Positions 1 to 7,846 of a DNA stretch of 19,137 nucleotides are shown here, in pieces. Below the pieces are notes generated by a model, which saw nothing but the letters and a program-made list of their open reading frames with translations, made no database searches and was not told the origin of the DNA. This stretch comes from CANHCC01 sp040381555 (GTDB taxonomy: Bacteria; Bacteroidota; Bacteroidia; J057; RFSG01). Position numbers and translations under genes: made by a program. Numbering within the stretch: the stretch's first letter is position 1; the number at the start of each line of letters is the position of its first letter. Where the stretch lies: contig JBEIHC010000051.1 of NCBI GenBank assembly GCA_040381555.1, positions 1 to 19,137 on the forward strand, in the 5' to 3' direction.

Positions 1-378
1 ATGTAAGGGTTGATGGTGGGCTTCATTGAAAATGACAATGCGATGCTTGGCCGCCTCTTGCAGAATGTAGTCTCTGGCAGGAACAGGATTATACTTCTGG
101 CGAAATAGGGGATCCGGAGCTTGAGTCGGGGGAAATTTATATAAATGGTCGTGAGACTTCAAAGCGGCAGAGTATTCTCCAATTGCAGTTAGAAAAGAAG
201 TGCTAAGGTCAATATCCGAAGTGATTCTGGGATTAGACCGGATCATTTCCGGGAAATGGTATTGGGTTTTATAGTTTTGGCAAAAGGCAGTGGTGGAAAG
301 CGCTAGGTAAATCCACCCACTTAGAATTAATGGAATTGTATAAGTGTAATAATTTGTACCCATACCTATATTTTTCAT
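1..378 (-). CDS. Secreted protein of unknown function, N-terminal part only
   Basis: An open frame of 126 codons runs from ATG at 378 to the window edge with no stop, so the gene is cut off at its 3' side. The first ~34 residues form a likely signal peptide: Lys at position 2, a hydrophobic stretch IPLILSGWIYLAL, and a cleavage-like TTAFC-Q. A second in-frame ATG at codon 6 (363) would also keep the signal peptide. The mature part is polar, and near the edge it reads RIVIFNEAHHQPLH, a hydrophobic strand followed by an Asn-Glu-Ala-His-His motif. Such a strand plus Glu/His pair resembles the first active-site motif of EreA/ChaN/Tiki-type enzymes, but this is inference from one short motif and the rest of the protein is outside the window. 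It is on the same strand as the lipoprotein/yidC pair but separated from it by 459 bp containing a repeat array. Confidence 0.75.
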   Translation of the reverse strand, partial: MKNIGMGTNYYTYTIPLILSGWIYLALSTTAFCQNYKTQYHFPEMIRSNPRITSDIDLSTSFLTAIGEYSAALKSHDHLYKFPPTQAPDPLFRQKYNPVPARDYILQEAAKHRIVIFNEAHHQPLH

Positions 379-837
379 ATTCTATATTAATCTAATTTTT
401 ATTGGATATTAGGATTAAATAATTGAGTGGAATTGGATGTTTTTCAAACACTATTCATACCAAAACTAAATTAATAAGATATTTGATAAAATTGGTGAAA
501 GAAATCAATTTTAGTTGATTGAGCTTTTAATATTTCTAAACAGCAGCCAAAGGTTTAGAGTAATCGGAAGTTTAGGGTAAACCGGGGTTTAGGGTAAACC
601 GAAGTTTAGGGTAAACGGAAGTTTAGGGTAAACGGAAGTTTAGGGTAAACGGGGGTTTAGGGTAAACCGAAGTTTAGGGTAAACGGGAGTTTAGGGTAAA
701 CGGGAGTTTAGGGTAAACCGGGGTTTAGGGTAAACCGAAGTTTAGGGTAAACGGGAGTTTAGGGTAAACGGGAGTTTAGGGTAAACGGGAGTTTAGGGTA
801 AACGGAGATTTAGGGTAAACGGAAGTTTAGGGTAAAC
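379..837. other. Intergenic stretch with leader and hairpin array
   Basis: This 459-bp gap lies between the 5' end of the secreted-protein gene and the stop codon of the DUF6438-like lipoprotein gene. Positions 379-552 are AT-rich and show no gene. They must hold the promoter of the leftward gene at 378, but I see no convincing TANNTTTG box. Positions 553-837 are the tandem hairpin array described separately. Confidence 0.7.
553..837. repeat. Array 1: tandem 17-bp hairpin repeats, 16 good units plus 1 degenerate
   Basis: The unit is a 13-bp core GTTTAGGGTAAAC plus a 4-bp linker, with a strict 17-bp period. Cores start at 570, 587, 604, 621, 638, 655, 672, 689, 706, 723, 740, 757, 774, 791, 808 (first base A) and 825; a decayed copy starts at 553. 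The core is a dyad, GTTTA-ggg-TAAAC, with 5-bp arms and a 3-nt centre. The plus-strand linkers vary but are G/A-rich: GGAA, GGGA, CGGG, CGAA, GGGG, GGAG. The last core ends at 837, one base before the stop codon (838-840) of the leftward lipoprotein gene, so any transcript of that gene runs straight into the array. A terminator, RNA-stability or protein-binding role is possible but unproven. Confidence 0.95.
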
Positions 838-1335
838 CTACTCCTCCGAATACGCCTTCACAAACACGAAACCCGGCTGTGTGGTCAAGGTATCCAAATA
901 CGCCTCTAATTGCTTTATGGACTGAGGGGCACCGAGTCTGTCCTGTACTTTATGGGTTTTTCCGGATGCAGTAACTGTGACATAAATAGATGGGGCATCT
1001 GCTAAATTAGGATCGTCATACACTTCCTTCAACTCAAAAAAGCCGGTGCGGCGTACTTCCTGCCACAATAAATTCAACTCGTCCTTGGAGAGCTGTCTTT
1101 CCCATACACCCTGTCTTTCGGTGAAGCGAACCCCGGTATAAGTCAACTTTCCATCCGGATCTATCTGCACATTATAAGCCGGGCAGGTACCGAAACAAGG
1201 AGTCTTTTCCATCATTACCTGGAAGTCGGCAGGTACGGATGCATTGGCTTCTTTACGCGCCTTGTCACTTTTGCCACATCCGGCTGTCAGCAGAATGGAT
1301 ACAAGGGATAATAATAAATATTTATAAAATATCAT
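838..1335 (-). CDS. DUF6438-type lipoprotein
   Basis: 165 aa. Residues 1-20 form a lipoprotein signal peptide with lipobox LTAGC (Cys20), so the protein should be lipid-anchored in the envelope. The mature part begins with a polar linker and then shows a KTPCFGTCPAYNVQIDPDG segment (about residues 44-62) followed by TYTG and, later, a Phe/Glu-rich helix and an ITV-like strand. The PCFGTCP Cys pair and the following strand pattern fit the DUF6438 family, whose function is unknown. The start ATG overlaps the yidC stop codon (ATGA at 1332-1335), so the two are probably translationally coupled and cotranscribed. The stop is TAG. Family assignment is from memory of the motif; the lipoprotein call is firm. 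Confidence 0.85.
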   Translation of the reverse strand: MIFYKYLLLSLVSILLTAGCGKSDKARKEANASVPADFQVMMEKTPCFGTCPAYNVQIDPDGKLTYTGVRFTERQGVWERQLSKDELNLLWQEVRRTGFFELKEVYDDPNLADAPSIYVTVTASGKTHKVQDRLGAPQSIKQLEAYLDTLTTQPGFVFVKAYSEE

Positions 1336-3188
1336 TTTTTACGATTCTTAAGTTCTTTCTGTAAAGCCTGCTGTTTTTGCTGCTGCTCATCCATCCATTT
1401 CTGCAAGCGGGATTTAGGGGCATTGCCAGATTTTTTCTTCAGCTTAAAGGCATGCAGTTGATCTAATAGTTTCTTGTCATTGATGGATGCCTTGATAACA
1501 TAACTCTGAGTGATAGACAGCACATTCGCTACAAAGTAGTAATAAGAAAGTCCGGATGCGTAGTTGTTCAAAATACCTAAGAAGATAATCGGCATCACAT
1601 AACCCATCCACTGCAATTGCTTCATTTGAGGATTGGTACTGCCCTGTGTTTTTTGACTCACATAGGTAAAGGCAATAGTGGACAGGGTCATGAGTAAGGT
1701 AAACATGCTTACATGGCTGCCATAAAATGGAATGGCAAAAGACAAATCCAGTACGGAATCATAGGAGGATAAATCCTCAGCCCATAGAAAAGGTTGCTGA
1801 CGCAATTCGATGGATGCGGGGAAGAAGGAAAACATGGCCAAGATAATTGGCATTTGAAACAACAAGGGCAGACAACCACTCAGGGGAGAAACACCCACAC
1901 TGGAGTAATAGGCCATTTTCTCGGTCTGCAATTTAGTGTTGTCATTTTTGTGTTTTTCTTCGAGGTCTTTTACATCCTGTGATTCATTCACGATGCGCAT
2001 CTTCGCCATAGAGACATAACTCTTAATGGCAAAGGGGAATACGATGATACGAATCAGAAGAGCCAGAATTAGGATAATAATTCCATAACTGGCGATATGT
2101 CCTTCCAGAAATTTAAATGTCGGAAGAACAATAAATTTATTGATATAGGAAATGAAACTCCAACCTAAAGAAATCATTTGATCGAAGTCTCTGTCGTAGC
2201 TCTTTAAAGCATAGTATTCATTTGGACCGAGATACAGTTTGAACCCAATGGCTTCATCCCCTTTGAAGGCTGCGGGCACATGGTACACACCCTTCATGTA
2301 TTTATTAATTGAATCGGTAGCAGGCAGACTGCATTCGATTTTAATTTCCTCAAAAGGTTGATTGGGAATTAAAATAGCGCTGAAAAAATGATTTTTATAA
2401 GCTACCCAAGTAGTATTGAGTTTTACATTTTCGGATTCAGTTTCCTGACTGGCGGCGTTGAGCGATTCCACATCCTCTCCATTTTGATAGTAGATAGTGG
2501 ATTGGTTGCGCATGTTTTCAATGGCCTTTTCTGTTCTGGGAATAGCTAGATCCCAGGTAAATTCTACATGTTTATTGCGGATTAAATCAGATAATTCCAC
2601 AAATTCAGCCTGAAATCCAACATCATATTGGTTATTTCGGAAGGAATAGGCCATGTCCAAATATCTGCCTGGGGCTATTTCTGCCCGGTACCGAATCAGG
2701 GTATCATTTTGAAAGTTGAGGGTAAAGTAGAGGTCCTCAGTATTGATGGTTCTGTTTCCATGGGCAAAAGTCAGGTTGAAGCGGTTGAAATCATCTTCAC
2801 TGATGACGGGCAGGGTTTTGCCGTCGTAGGTTTTGTGTTCATTGAGCCAGGCACCCACTAATCTTCCCCCTTTGGAGGAGAATTTCAGGGTCAGGAGGTC
2901 TGTTTTTTTGGTTAGGAAAGATTCATTTCCCTGAGCCACAGGGGCAAAGGAACCAAATTCATCTTTGATATTATCCTGAATCAGGCTATCACTGATGAGG
3001 GTATCGGCATATTCCCGGGTGTTTTCCGAGAGAGTAGCTGTTTCAGCGCTTGGGGATTCGAGAGCAGAGCTGTCTTGAGCAACTGGGTTCAGGTCTGTAA
3101 TTGTCTCAGGTTCAGGCTGAAAAAACGCGAACCAGGTAATCATGATGGCTGCCACGAGGGCAAAACCAATGAGGGAATTTCTGTCCAT
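1332..3188 (-). CDS. yidC: Membrane protein insertase YidC
   Basis: 618 aa, the usual length for a Gram-negative YidC. It inserts and folds inner-membrane proteins with or without SecYEG. Residues 5-23 are the first membrane helix, followed by a low-complexity acidic linker and a large periplasmic beta domain (about 90-335). The conserved insertase core runs from about 340 to 580: helix IILILALLIRIIVFPF with the hydrophilic-groove arginine at Arg380 (equivalent to E. coli Arg366), SYVSMAKMRI, a cytoplasmic hairpin, then SPLSGCLPLLFQMPIILAMF, and further helices ending near ANVLSITQSYVI. The C-terminal tail is strongly basic and Gln-rich, consistent with ribosome contact. The gene is followed by the lipoprotein gene with a 4-bp overlap. 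I do not see a neighbouring gene upstream; that side is repeat DNA. A promoter candidate lies at 3220-3251. Confidence 0.97.
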   Translation of the reverse strand: MDRNSLIGFALVAAIMITWFAFFQPEPETITDLNPVAQDSSALESPSAETATLSENTREYADTLISDSLIQDNIKDEFGSFAPVAQGNESFLTKKTDLLTLKFSSKGGRLVGAWLNEHKTYDGKTLPVISEDDFNRFNLTFAHGNRTINTEDLYFTLNFQNDTLIRYRAEIAPGRYLDMAYSFRNNQYDVGFQAEFVELSDLIRNKHVEFTWDLAIPRTEKAIENMRNQSTIYYQNGEDVESLNAASQETESENVKLNTTWVAYKNHFFSAILIPNQPFEEIKIECSLPATDSINKYMKGVYHVPAAFKGDEAIGFKLYLGPNEYYALKSYDRDFDQMISLGWSFISYINKFIVLPTFKFLEGHIASYGIIILILALLIRIIVFPFAIKSYVSMAKMRIVNESQDVKDLEEKHKNDNTKLQTEKMAYYSSVGVSPLSGCLPLLFQMPIILAMFSFFPASIELRQQPFLWAEDLSSYDSVLDLSFAIPFYGSHVSMFTLLMTLSTIAFTYVSQKTQGSTNPQMKQLQWMGYVMPIIFLGILNNYASGLSYYYFVANVLSITQSYVIKASINDKKLLDQLHAFKLKKKSGNAPKSRLQKWMDEQQQKQQALQKELKNRKK

Positions 3189-3219
3189 TCCGAATGAGGC
3201 TTTCTGTAAAAGTAAGGTG

Positions 3220-3251
3220 CAAAATTAAGGAAAATACCATAGGGAGGTAAA
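3220..3251 (-). promoter_or_regulatory. Candidate yidC promoter, Bacteroidota type
   Basis: On the minus strand the sequence TAATTTTG (plus positions 3220-3227) matches the Bacteroidota -7 consensus TANNTTTG exactly. Twenty bases further upstream lies TTTA (3248-3251), one base off the -33 TTTG box. The -7 box sits about 30 nt before the yidC ATG. No Shine-Dalgarno is evident, as is normal in this phylum. Confidence 0.5.
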
Positions 3252-3269
3252 TTGGGGAAAAGGAGGGGA

Positions 3270-3353
3270 TAGTGGTTAGGGGTTAGTGGTTAGTGGTTAG
3301 TGGTTAGGGGATAGTGGATAGTGGATAGTGGATAGTGGATAGTTGTTAGGGAA
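3270..3353. repeat. Heptamer tandem array, 12 units of TAGTGGT/TAGTGGA type
   Basis: Reading in steps of seven from 3270 gives TAGTGGT, TAGGGGT, three TAGTGGT, TAGGGGA, four TAGTGGA, TAGTTGT and TAGGGAA. Neighbouring copies share variants, which suggests local duplication by slippage. The array ends at 3353, exactly where the 24-bp repeat begins. Confidence 0.9.
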
Positions 3354-3377
3354 GTACTTGCCTGAATTAGGTTGACT
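3354..3377. repeat. 24-bp dispersed repeat, copy 1
   Basis: The sequence begins GTACTTGCC, continues TGAATTA and ends GGTTGACT. It recurs without mismatch at 9488-9511 in the same orientation, also directly after a heptamer array. It could be a solo end of an insertion sequence (the TACT...AATTAGnTTGAC pattern recalls IS3-family termini) or a fixed tail of a composite repeat; neither is proven. Confidence 0.85.
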
Positions 3378-3743
3378 TTTTTAACTACTTTTAATTATGT
3401 GAAGTTATTGTGTTTTTATATCGGATCAAGGGATGGATTCGGGTAGGGGGTGATTCGCGGAAATTTTGGGTGCAATCAGCAGGGGCTGAATTTGTGGTCA
3501 GTGCCGGGGAAGAATGGAATAGTGAAATTCCGGGTAATATGCTGGTAATTATTGGCCGGGGTATACAGCGAGCGCCATTGGAGCGGGTGCTGGCGGGATG
3601 CAGGGTGAGATAAGTGGGGATTTACAAGGTATGATTTTTTATGAATGAGGTATTAAGTGCGAGGGTAAGCTTCTCGGAAAGGGGAAGGCAGATTATAGGG
3701 AATAGGGGATTACCCGGATTTTTATTCGCTTCGCTTAATATCG

Positions 3744-3786
3744 TTTAACCACAAAGGGCTCAAAGAAAAGCACGAAGGACACAGAG
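3744..3786. repeat. ACAAAG-type low-complexity repeat
   Basis: After TTTAACC come degenerate copies of CACAAAG: CACAAAG, CTCAAAG, CACGAAG, CACAGAG. Such imperfect strings are frequent in intergenic DNA of Bacteroidota and some other phyla. No function is inferred. Confidence 0.5.
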
Positions 3787-4015
3787 CGTGAAGGAGGCAA
3801 AGGGTAGCAAAGGGGGAGCTTTGCCTGAAAAATAAGCAAAGAACTTAACGGTTTAACTCAATATAGCGCTGTAAAGGAATGATTAAGGTTTAGTTGAAAT
3901 TGTATAAACAAGTAGAATATTAGGCTTTTTAAGTAATCGAATTAGTTTAATGATATTTCTTATGTAGTAGAATTTTGTAAATTGAAATCAGAATTAGAAT
4001 TCTTTTCGATTGGAT

Positions 4016-4912
4016 ATGCGACAATTTATCGTTTTATTGTTTTTTGTATTTATTGGTTCGGCAAAGTTTTATGCTCAGTCCCTTGTTTTTCCGGGATCTG
4101 TTTGGTATCATGCAGTTTTTGAATCATTCTGGAACAATAATATTGCTTATATCGAGACTGTCCACGCAGGAGATACAGTTATCGGCTTGGATACTTTTCA
4201 TATTCTACGGCCTACTGTACATAGGTGGAATTTACAGACATGGAGTAAAAAGCCATTGTATTTAAGATCTGATTCCGACAGAGTGTTTTCCTGGTATCCT
4301 GAGTTAGACACTGTTTATATGATGTATGATTTGTCAGCGATTGTTGGGACCTCCTGGTTGGTTAAATATTATCATGAAGATGGGAGTTTAATAGATGATA
4401 GGTTTACTCTTGTTTCAAAGGATTCAGTTATTATGAATGGTCGTGTTCTGAGGCGCATAGAAATTGCTGATAATATCTCTCATCAATATCCATCCGTTGC
4501 CAAATATTTTACTGAACGATTGGGAACGGGTGGTTATATACTGCCGATGCCTTCCGTTCCTGATGGTCCAACGATTATGCGTAATTGCTATTATGATTAT
4601 AATTGGCCTTTGACAAAGGAATTGGGTTTTGATTGTATGCATTTGCATGTTTCCAATGATGAATACAGGGAATCATATCCGCCAGTTAATTTTATTCAAA
4701 TCGCTCCGTTGAAATGGCGTTTGGATTTGCCCTCGAATCAAGACTTATTCGGGTCGGTTGAACTTTACGATGTTTCAGGTAGGAGGATGAATACGTCAGA
4801 TGGAGTTTCCTCTTCTATGGAATTTGAATTGCCAGTGGCAGGAATCTATTTATGGCGTTATGTTTCTATGGATGGTGTTGAGGTTGCAGGCGGAAGGATT
4901 TGGAACAGATAG
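4016..4912 (+). CDS. Secreted protein with T9SS C-terminal sorting domain (paralogue A)
   Basis: 298 aa from ATG 4016. An upstream in-frame TTG at 4010 could extend it by two codons, but the ATG gives a signal peptide MRQFIVLLFFVFIGSAKFYAQ matching the paralogue at 5177. Function unknown. The body carries motifs shared with that paralogue: LVFPGSVWY, DTFHIL, SDSDRV, WYPELDT, SKDSVIMNGR and CYYDYNWPLTKE. The last ~70 residues look like a type A T9SS sorting domain (GSVELYDVSGRRM, then GIYLWRYVSMDG and a final G-R-I-W), so export across the outer membrane and surface attachment or release is expected. It is the first gene of the plus-strand block. Stop codon TAG. Confidence 0.85.
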   Translation: MRQFIVLLFFVFIGSAKFYAQSLVFPGSVWYHAVFESFWNNNIAYIETVHAGDTVIGLDTFHILRPTVHRWNLQTWSKKPLYLRSDSDRVFSWYPELDTVYMMYDLSAIVGTSWLVKYYHEDGSLIDDRFTLVSKDSVIMNGRVLRRIEIADNISHQYPSVAKYFTERLGTGGYILPMPSVPDGPTIMRNCYYDYNWPLTKELGFDCMHLHVSNDEYRESYPPVNFIQIAPLKWRLDLPSNQDLFGSVELYDVSGRRMNTSDGVSSSMEFELPVAGIYLWRYVSMDGVEVAGGRIWNR

Positions 4913-5176
4913 CCAATCCATTTATTTTTAGTTTATTATAGTATGTAATTTGCTGATTAAGGTTTTTTATTTTAATATTTCATTAAAGTCCTCTAATGAA
5001 TATAGGCAAATGTTTGGTGCTTTATTATTATGAGGTAGAAAATGAGGCATTTGAGGAGTAGTATTGCGTAATTAATGGTTGATTTTTCAATAAGTATGGA
5101 ATAATCAACTTTCTTGGATTGTGTTGGGATATTTTGTATTTTTAGATTAGCTTCTTTCTGAAAATTTACATTTATT
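4913..5176. other. AT-rich spacer between the two paralogues
   Basis: 264 bp without a gene. I see no strong promoter or terminator. The ATATTTTGTA stretch near 5131-5140 resembles part of a -7 region about 40 nt before the second paralogue, but the TA pair of TANNTTTG is out of place. The long gap suggests separate transcription of the two copies rather than a tight operon. Confidence 0.4.
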
Positions 5177-6064
5177 ATGAGAGTTATTTATTTTTTTTCA
5201 GTTTTTTGTTTGATACTTCTGGGCAATGCCTACACTCAGGCGCTGGTATATCCAGGTTCAGTTTGGTATCAGCGCGAATCTTTGAGTTTTTGGGACAATG
5301 AAATGGCTTATTCTAAAACGGTCTATGTTGCAGATACTACAATTCAGAATGAGACATTTCATATTCTCAAAACTACCAGATATCGATATAATGGAGAGAT
5401 TACTCCTATAATAACTGAATATGTAAAATCAGATTCTGATCGGGTTTGGGTTTGGTATCCTGAGTTGGATACCGCTTATTTGTTTTATGATTTTTCGGCA
5501 AATGTCGGAACTACCTGGGCTGTTAAGTATTATTCCGACAAGCAGTATCTTGTAGACGATTATTTTACAGTAATTTCTAAGGATACAGTTATTATGAATG
5601 GTCGACCGTTGAGGCGATATCGTGCAGGATTCACATCGGGGGCAACTTATTGTGGTTCGATGAATGAAATTACCGAGAGATTAGGTTCTTTTGGTTCAGT
5701 ACTTCTGGGGCGTTTTAGTCCAGATGGTCCCTTGGCCTGCCGAAGTTGTTATTATGATTATAATTGGCCCTTGACCAAAGAGTTTTCATCGGATTGTACT
5801 TACACTCAAGGGCCTACTGATTTGCAAGAATTGAATTATTCCGATGAGAGGATTTCTATTTTTAAAGTTACCGATTGGTGTTGGAAAACAGCTGGCTCTG
5901 ATTCTAAGGGTATCCTTTTGATTTTTGATTCCAGTGGTCGTGAATTTCTTAAATTAAAGGTTGAGAGTAGTACTGGTATTTTTTCCATAGGTACTCAAGG
6001 TGTTTATTTTTGGAATTATTTATCTGAGGATGGTAAATTTCAATTTGGTCGAATTGTTAATTAA
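5177..6064 (+). CDS. Secreted protein with T9SS-like C-terminal domain (paralogue B)
   Basis: 295 aa. Signal peptide MRVIYFFSVFCLILLGNAYTQ, then LVYPGSVWY. It aligns with the preceding gene along its length: SFWDNEMAY, ETFHIL, SDSDRV, WYPELDT, SKDTVIMNGRPLRR, CYYDYNWPLTKE. The spacing and order of motifs are the same, so the two arose by tandem duplication. The C-terminal ~70 residues (ILLIFDSSGREFLKL, then GVYFWNYLSEDG and a final GRI) form a degenerate sorting-domain-like module. The mid-regions carry different Cys and His content: this copy has Cys in TYCGSMNE, SCYYDY and DCTY, and the first copy has NCYYDY and DCMH. Function unknown; a surface or secreted role is inferred only from signal peptide and tail. 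The next gene starts 14 bp after its stop, so cotranscription is likely. Confidence 0.83.
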   Translation: MRVIYFFSVFCLILLGNAYTQALVYPGSVWYQRESLSFWDNEMAYSKTVYVADTTIQNETFHILKTTRYRYNGEITPIITEYVKSDSDRVWVWYPELDTAYLFYDFSANVGTTWAVKYYSDKQYLVDDYFTVISKDTVIMNGRPLRRYRAGFTSGATYCGSMNEITERLGSFGSVLLGRFSPDGPLACRSCYYDYNWPLTKEFSSDCTYTQGPTDLQELNYSDERISIFKVTDWCWKTAGSDSKGILLIFDSSGREFLKLKVESSTGIFSIGTQGVYFWNYLSEDGKFQFGRIVN

Positions 6065-6078
6065 TCTAGAGATTAGAT

Positions 6079-7419
6079 ATGTACAATCGATTGATTATTG
6101 TCTTTGTGACTTTTCTTCTTGTTATTCCATTTGTTCTTACAGCACAATCTGATAGTTGGAAGTTTGATACAACCTGGGTGAGTGGGGAGGGAGAGAATTG
6201 GGAGATGATGCTCTCCTATCCCCGAGATTATAGTGTAGATTGTTCAGATGGGAGGGTGTTGGTAGAGGGTTATTTTTATGGTGCCAACAAAACATTTCCA
6301 CACTCCTTTTATTTTGATTCCCGGGAGTTAAATCCCATTGCTAGATCCATACCTTTTTCTGGTTTACCCAAGCAGTACAGGCATGAAGGTACGAAGGATA
6401 TTTTTTATTGTCCCAGTAGTTTATTTTGTCTGCCTAATCATAATTGCATTGTGTGGCAAAATTCACCTTTTGTTACAATTAGTGATACTAATTTCAATTT
6501 TATTAAAAATTTTTACGAGCCGGATTGGAAGGCTAATGGAGATGAGTATCATTTTCGCGAGCAATCCTTTGTCAATTCTGAGTATTACATTCGTATGTTA
6601 AATGCCTTCTGGAAAAGGAAAGACTTTCCCCGGAATAAATAGGATTTTACGCGATTTACAGAGCCTTATGCTCCTGGTCTTAAATCTAATCAGTTTGCGG
6701 GTATCGGTTTTATTAATTTAAAGGCCGCCTTAGATCCGGATATCAATAAGGTTGATTTAGAGCGAATTGTTTTATTCGAGACCTGTGATACTTTTTATAA
6801 GCGGGATATGATTCATAATGATGAACGCGCTGGGTATTTGGATTTCAACAATGTATTTTGGATGACTGATAATTGTAACCGGAATATGATTCGGTATGAT
6901 ATAAAATCTGGTGTTCAGCGATGTTATTCTATGTTAGTGGAAAGGCCTTCTTTTTTGTCCAAGGATGAATTTGATGTTTTGCCTCCGGGAGAAATGGTTA
7001 ATAGGGATACCATATATGAATTTCGAAAGAGTGGAATCTATAAGTATTATACTAAGATTCATCATATTCATCGTGGAATGGTTGGAGTTACCGGGGATTA
7101 TCATTTATTTGTGGATGAGGCCCAGGATCGAATGTTCAGACAATGGATAATTATCACCCGTGATTCTCTACTTATTTCCAGTCTTAAGTCCATCATGCCT
7201 CCGGGTGTATCTAATTTTAAGGATGATAATGGGCTATTTTATTTTTCGATTTTTGAATACCGCAAGCTATCTACAATGCAGGTGGAGCGATTTGTAATTT
7301 TGCCTGCAAAGGGCACTTATGTGCTTACGGCTGATGCAAGTAGTTTTACCCTATTCAGAGATTTATGGGAAGGGGATATGAGGAAATGGGCGGTGGTGAA
7401 GGGGAGGTATGTGGAGTAG
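6079..7419 (+). pseudogene. Secreted protein gene interrupted by one in-frame TAG
   Basis: From ATG 6079 the frame runs 187 codons (signal peptide with LIIVFVTFLLVIPFVLTAQ) to TAG at 6640-6642. The same frame then stays open for 258 codons to TAG at 7417-7419. The bridging 55 codons (6643-6807) read as ordinary protein (DFTRFTEPYAPGLKSNQFAG, then INLKAALDPDINKVDLERIV), so this is one ~445-residue gene broken by a single nonsense codon. No frameshift is needed. TAG ends other intact genes in this window (838, 4910, 12668), so it is not a general sense codon here. A new start at ATG 6808 would give a 203-aa fragment without a signal peptide. Explanations are a real nonsense mutation, a sequencing or assembly error, or low-level readthrough. 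I do not recognise the family; the strand-rich text and repeated aromatic/acidic motifs allow a propeller-like fold but do not prove it. It lies 14 bp after paralogue B. Confidence 0.85.
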
Positions 7420-7467
7420 GTTCTGGATTTTAATGATTAAGGATTTTTATGTTATAGGCATTTATCT

Positions 7468-7495
7468 TACTCAGAAGCAGTAAGTATTCTGAGTA
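7468..7495. terminator. Hairpin between convergent genes, possible bidirectional terminator
   Basis: Perfect 9-bp arms TACTCAGAA (7468-7476) and TTCTGAGTA (7487-7495) with a 10-nt loop. The right arm touches the higA stop codon (7496-7498), and the interrupted plus-strand gene ends 48 bp to the left. The U-tracts on both sides are weak, so termination is inferred from placement and symmetry only. Confidence 0.5.
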
Positions 7496-7846
7496 TTATC
7501 GGAAAAATATTTCAGCTGGTAAGTTAAAATATTCTTTAATTTTTTTGGCCATATTTAAAGTAAGCTCTCTTCTTCCACTGAGTACAGACGAAACATGGCC
7601 TTTCGTTCCAATTAAAGGAATCATGTCTTTCGATTTCATGGAGGATTCTTCCATTATTAATTTTATGTATTCAATCGCATCTATTTCGGGGAGTATTTCA
7701 TGCTTATGCTCGTAATCTGAAATGAGTACTAACCAAACTTCCAATTCAGATGCTTCAGCCGAGTTGGCCGGTGCATGGAAAATCTCAATGGTTCTATTGA
7801 CAGCTTTCCTATATTGCGATTCGTTTTTAATAACTTTGGGTATCAT
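7496..7846 (-). CDS. higA: HigA-type antitoxin, XRE-family HTH protein
   Basis: 116 aa. The N-terminal half is a helical segment rich in Glu (SELEVWLVLISDYEHKH, about 33-49). The C-terminal half (about 58-112) is a helix-turn-helix of the type seen in COG5499 HigA proteins: MKSKDMIPLIGTKGHVSSVL, then SGRRELTLNMAKKI and a closing FNLPAEIFF. In this family the antitoxin follows the toxin gene, neutralises it by direct contact and represses the shared promoter through its HTH. Here it starts inside the toxin stop codon (ATGA overlap at 7843-7846), which fits coupled synthesis. The likely operator is the palindrome at 8198-8214. The assignment rests on both partners and their order; exact substrate specificity of the pair cannot be read from sequence. 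Confidence 0.9.
   Translation of the reverse strand: MIPKVIKNESQYRKAVNRTIEIFHAPANSAEASELEVWLVLISDYEHKHEILPEIDAIEYIKLIMEESSMKSKDMIPLIGTKGHVSSVLSGRRELTLNMAKKIKEYFNLPAEIFFR

Larger units (their letters stand above)
3189..4009. other. 820-bp intergenic stretch rich in simple and dispersed repeats
   Basis: Between divergent genes yidC (-) and the first T9SS cargo gene (+). It holds the yidC promoter candidate, a heptamer array (3270-3353), a 24-bp dispersed repeat (3354-3377), an ACAAAG-type low-complexity stretch (3744-3786) and a small hairpin with perfect 8-bp arms AGGCAAAG/CTTTGCCT (3795-3802 and 3819-3826). A 67-codon open frame at 3410-3613 is not convincing as a gene. Positions 3860-4009 are AT-rich and must contain the promoter of the 4016 gene. 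Confidence 0.7.

Noticed and set aside
553..837. CRISPR array
   Set aside because: Linkers are 4 bp, not 20-40 bp unique spacers, and no cas genes are present. The same holds for arrays at 9552 and 12539.
3270..3353. Telomere-like or G-quadruplex tract from TAGGGG/TAGTGG units
   Set aside because: Most units have only two adjacent G residues and the chromosome context is internal, so a telomere reading has no support.
3410..3613. 67-codon plus-strand frame as a gene
   Set aside because: No recognisable domain, no signal peptide, no promoter box, and it sits among repeats in a long intergenic stretch.
6640..6642. TAG read as pyrrolysine or as a genome-wide sense codon
   Set aside because: TAG ends several intact genes in the window and nothing here suggests pyrrolysine use; a nonsense mutation or sequence error is simpler.
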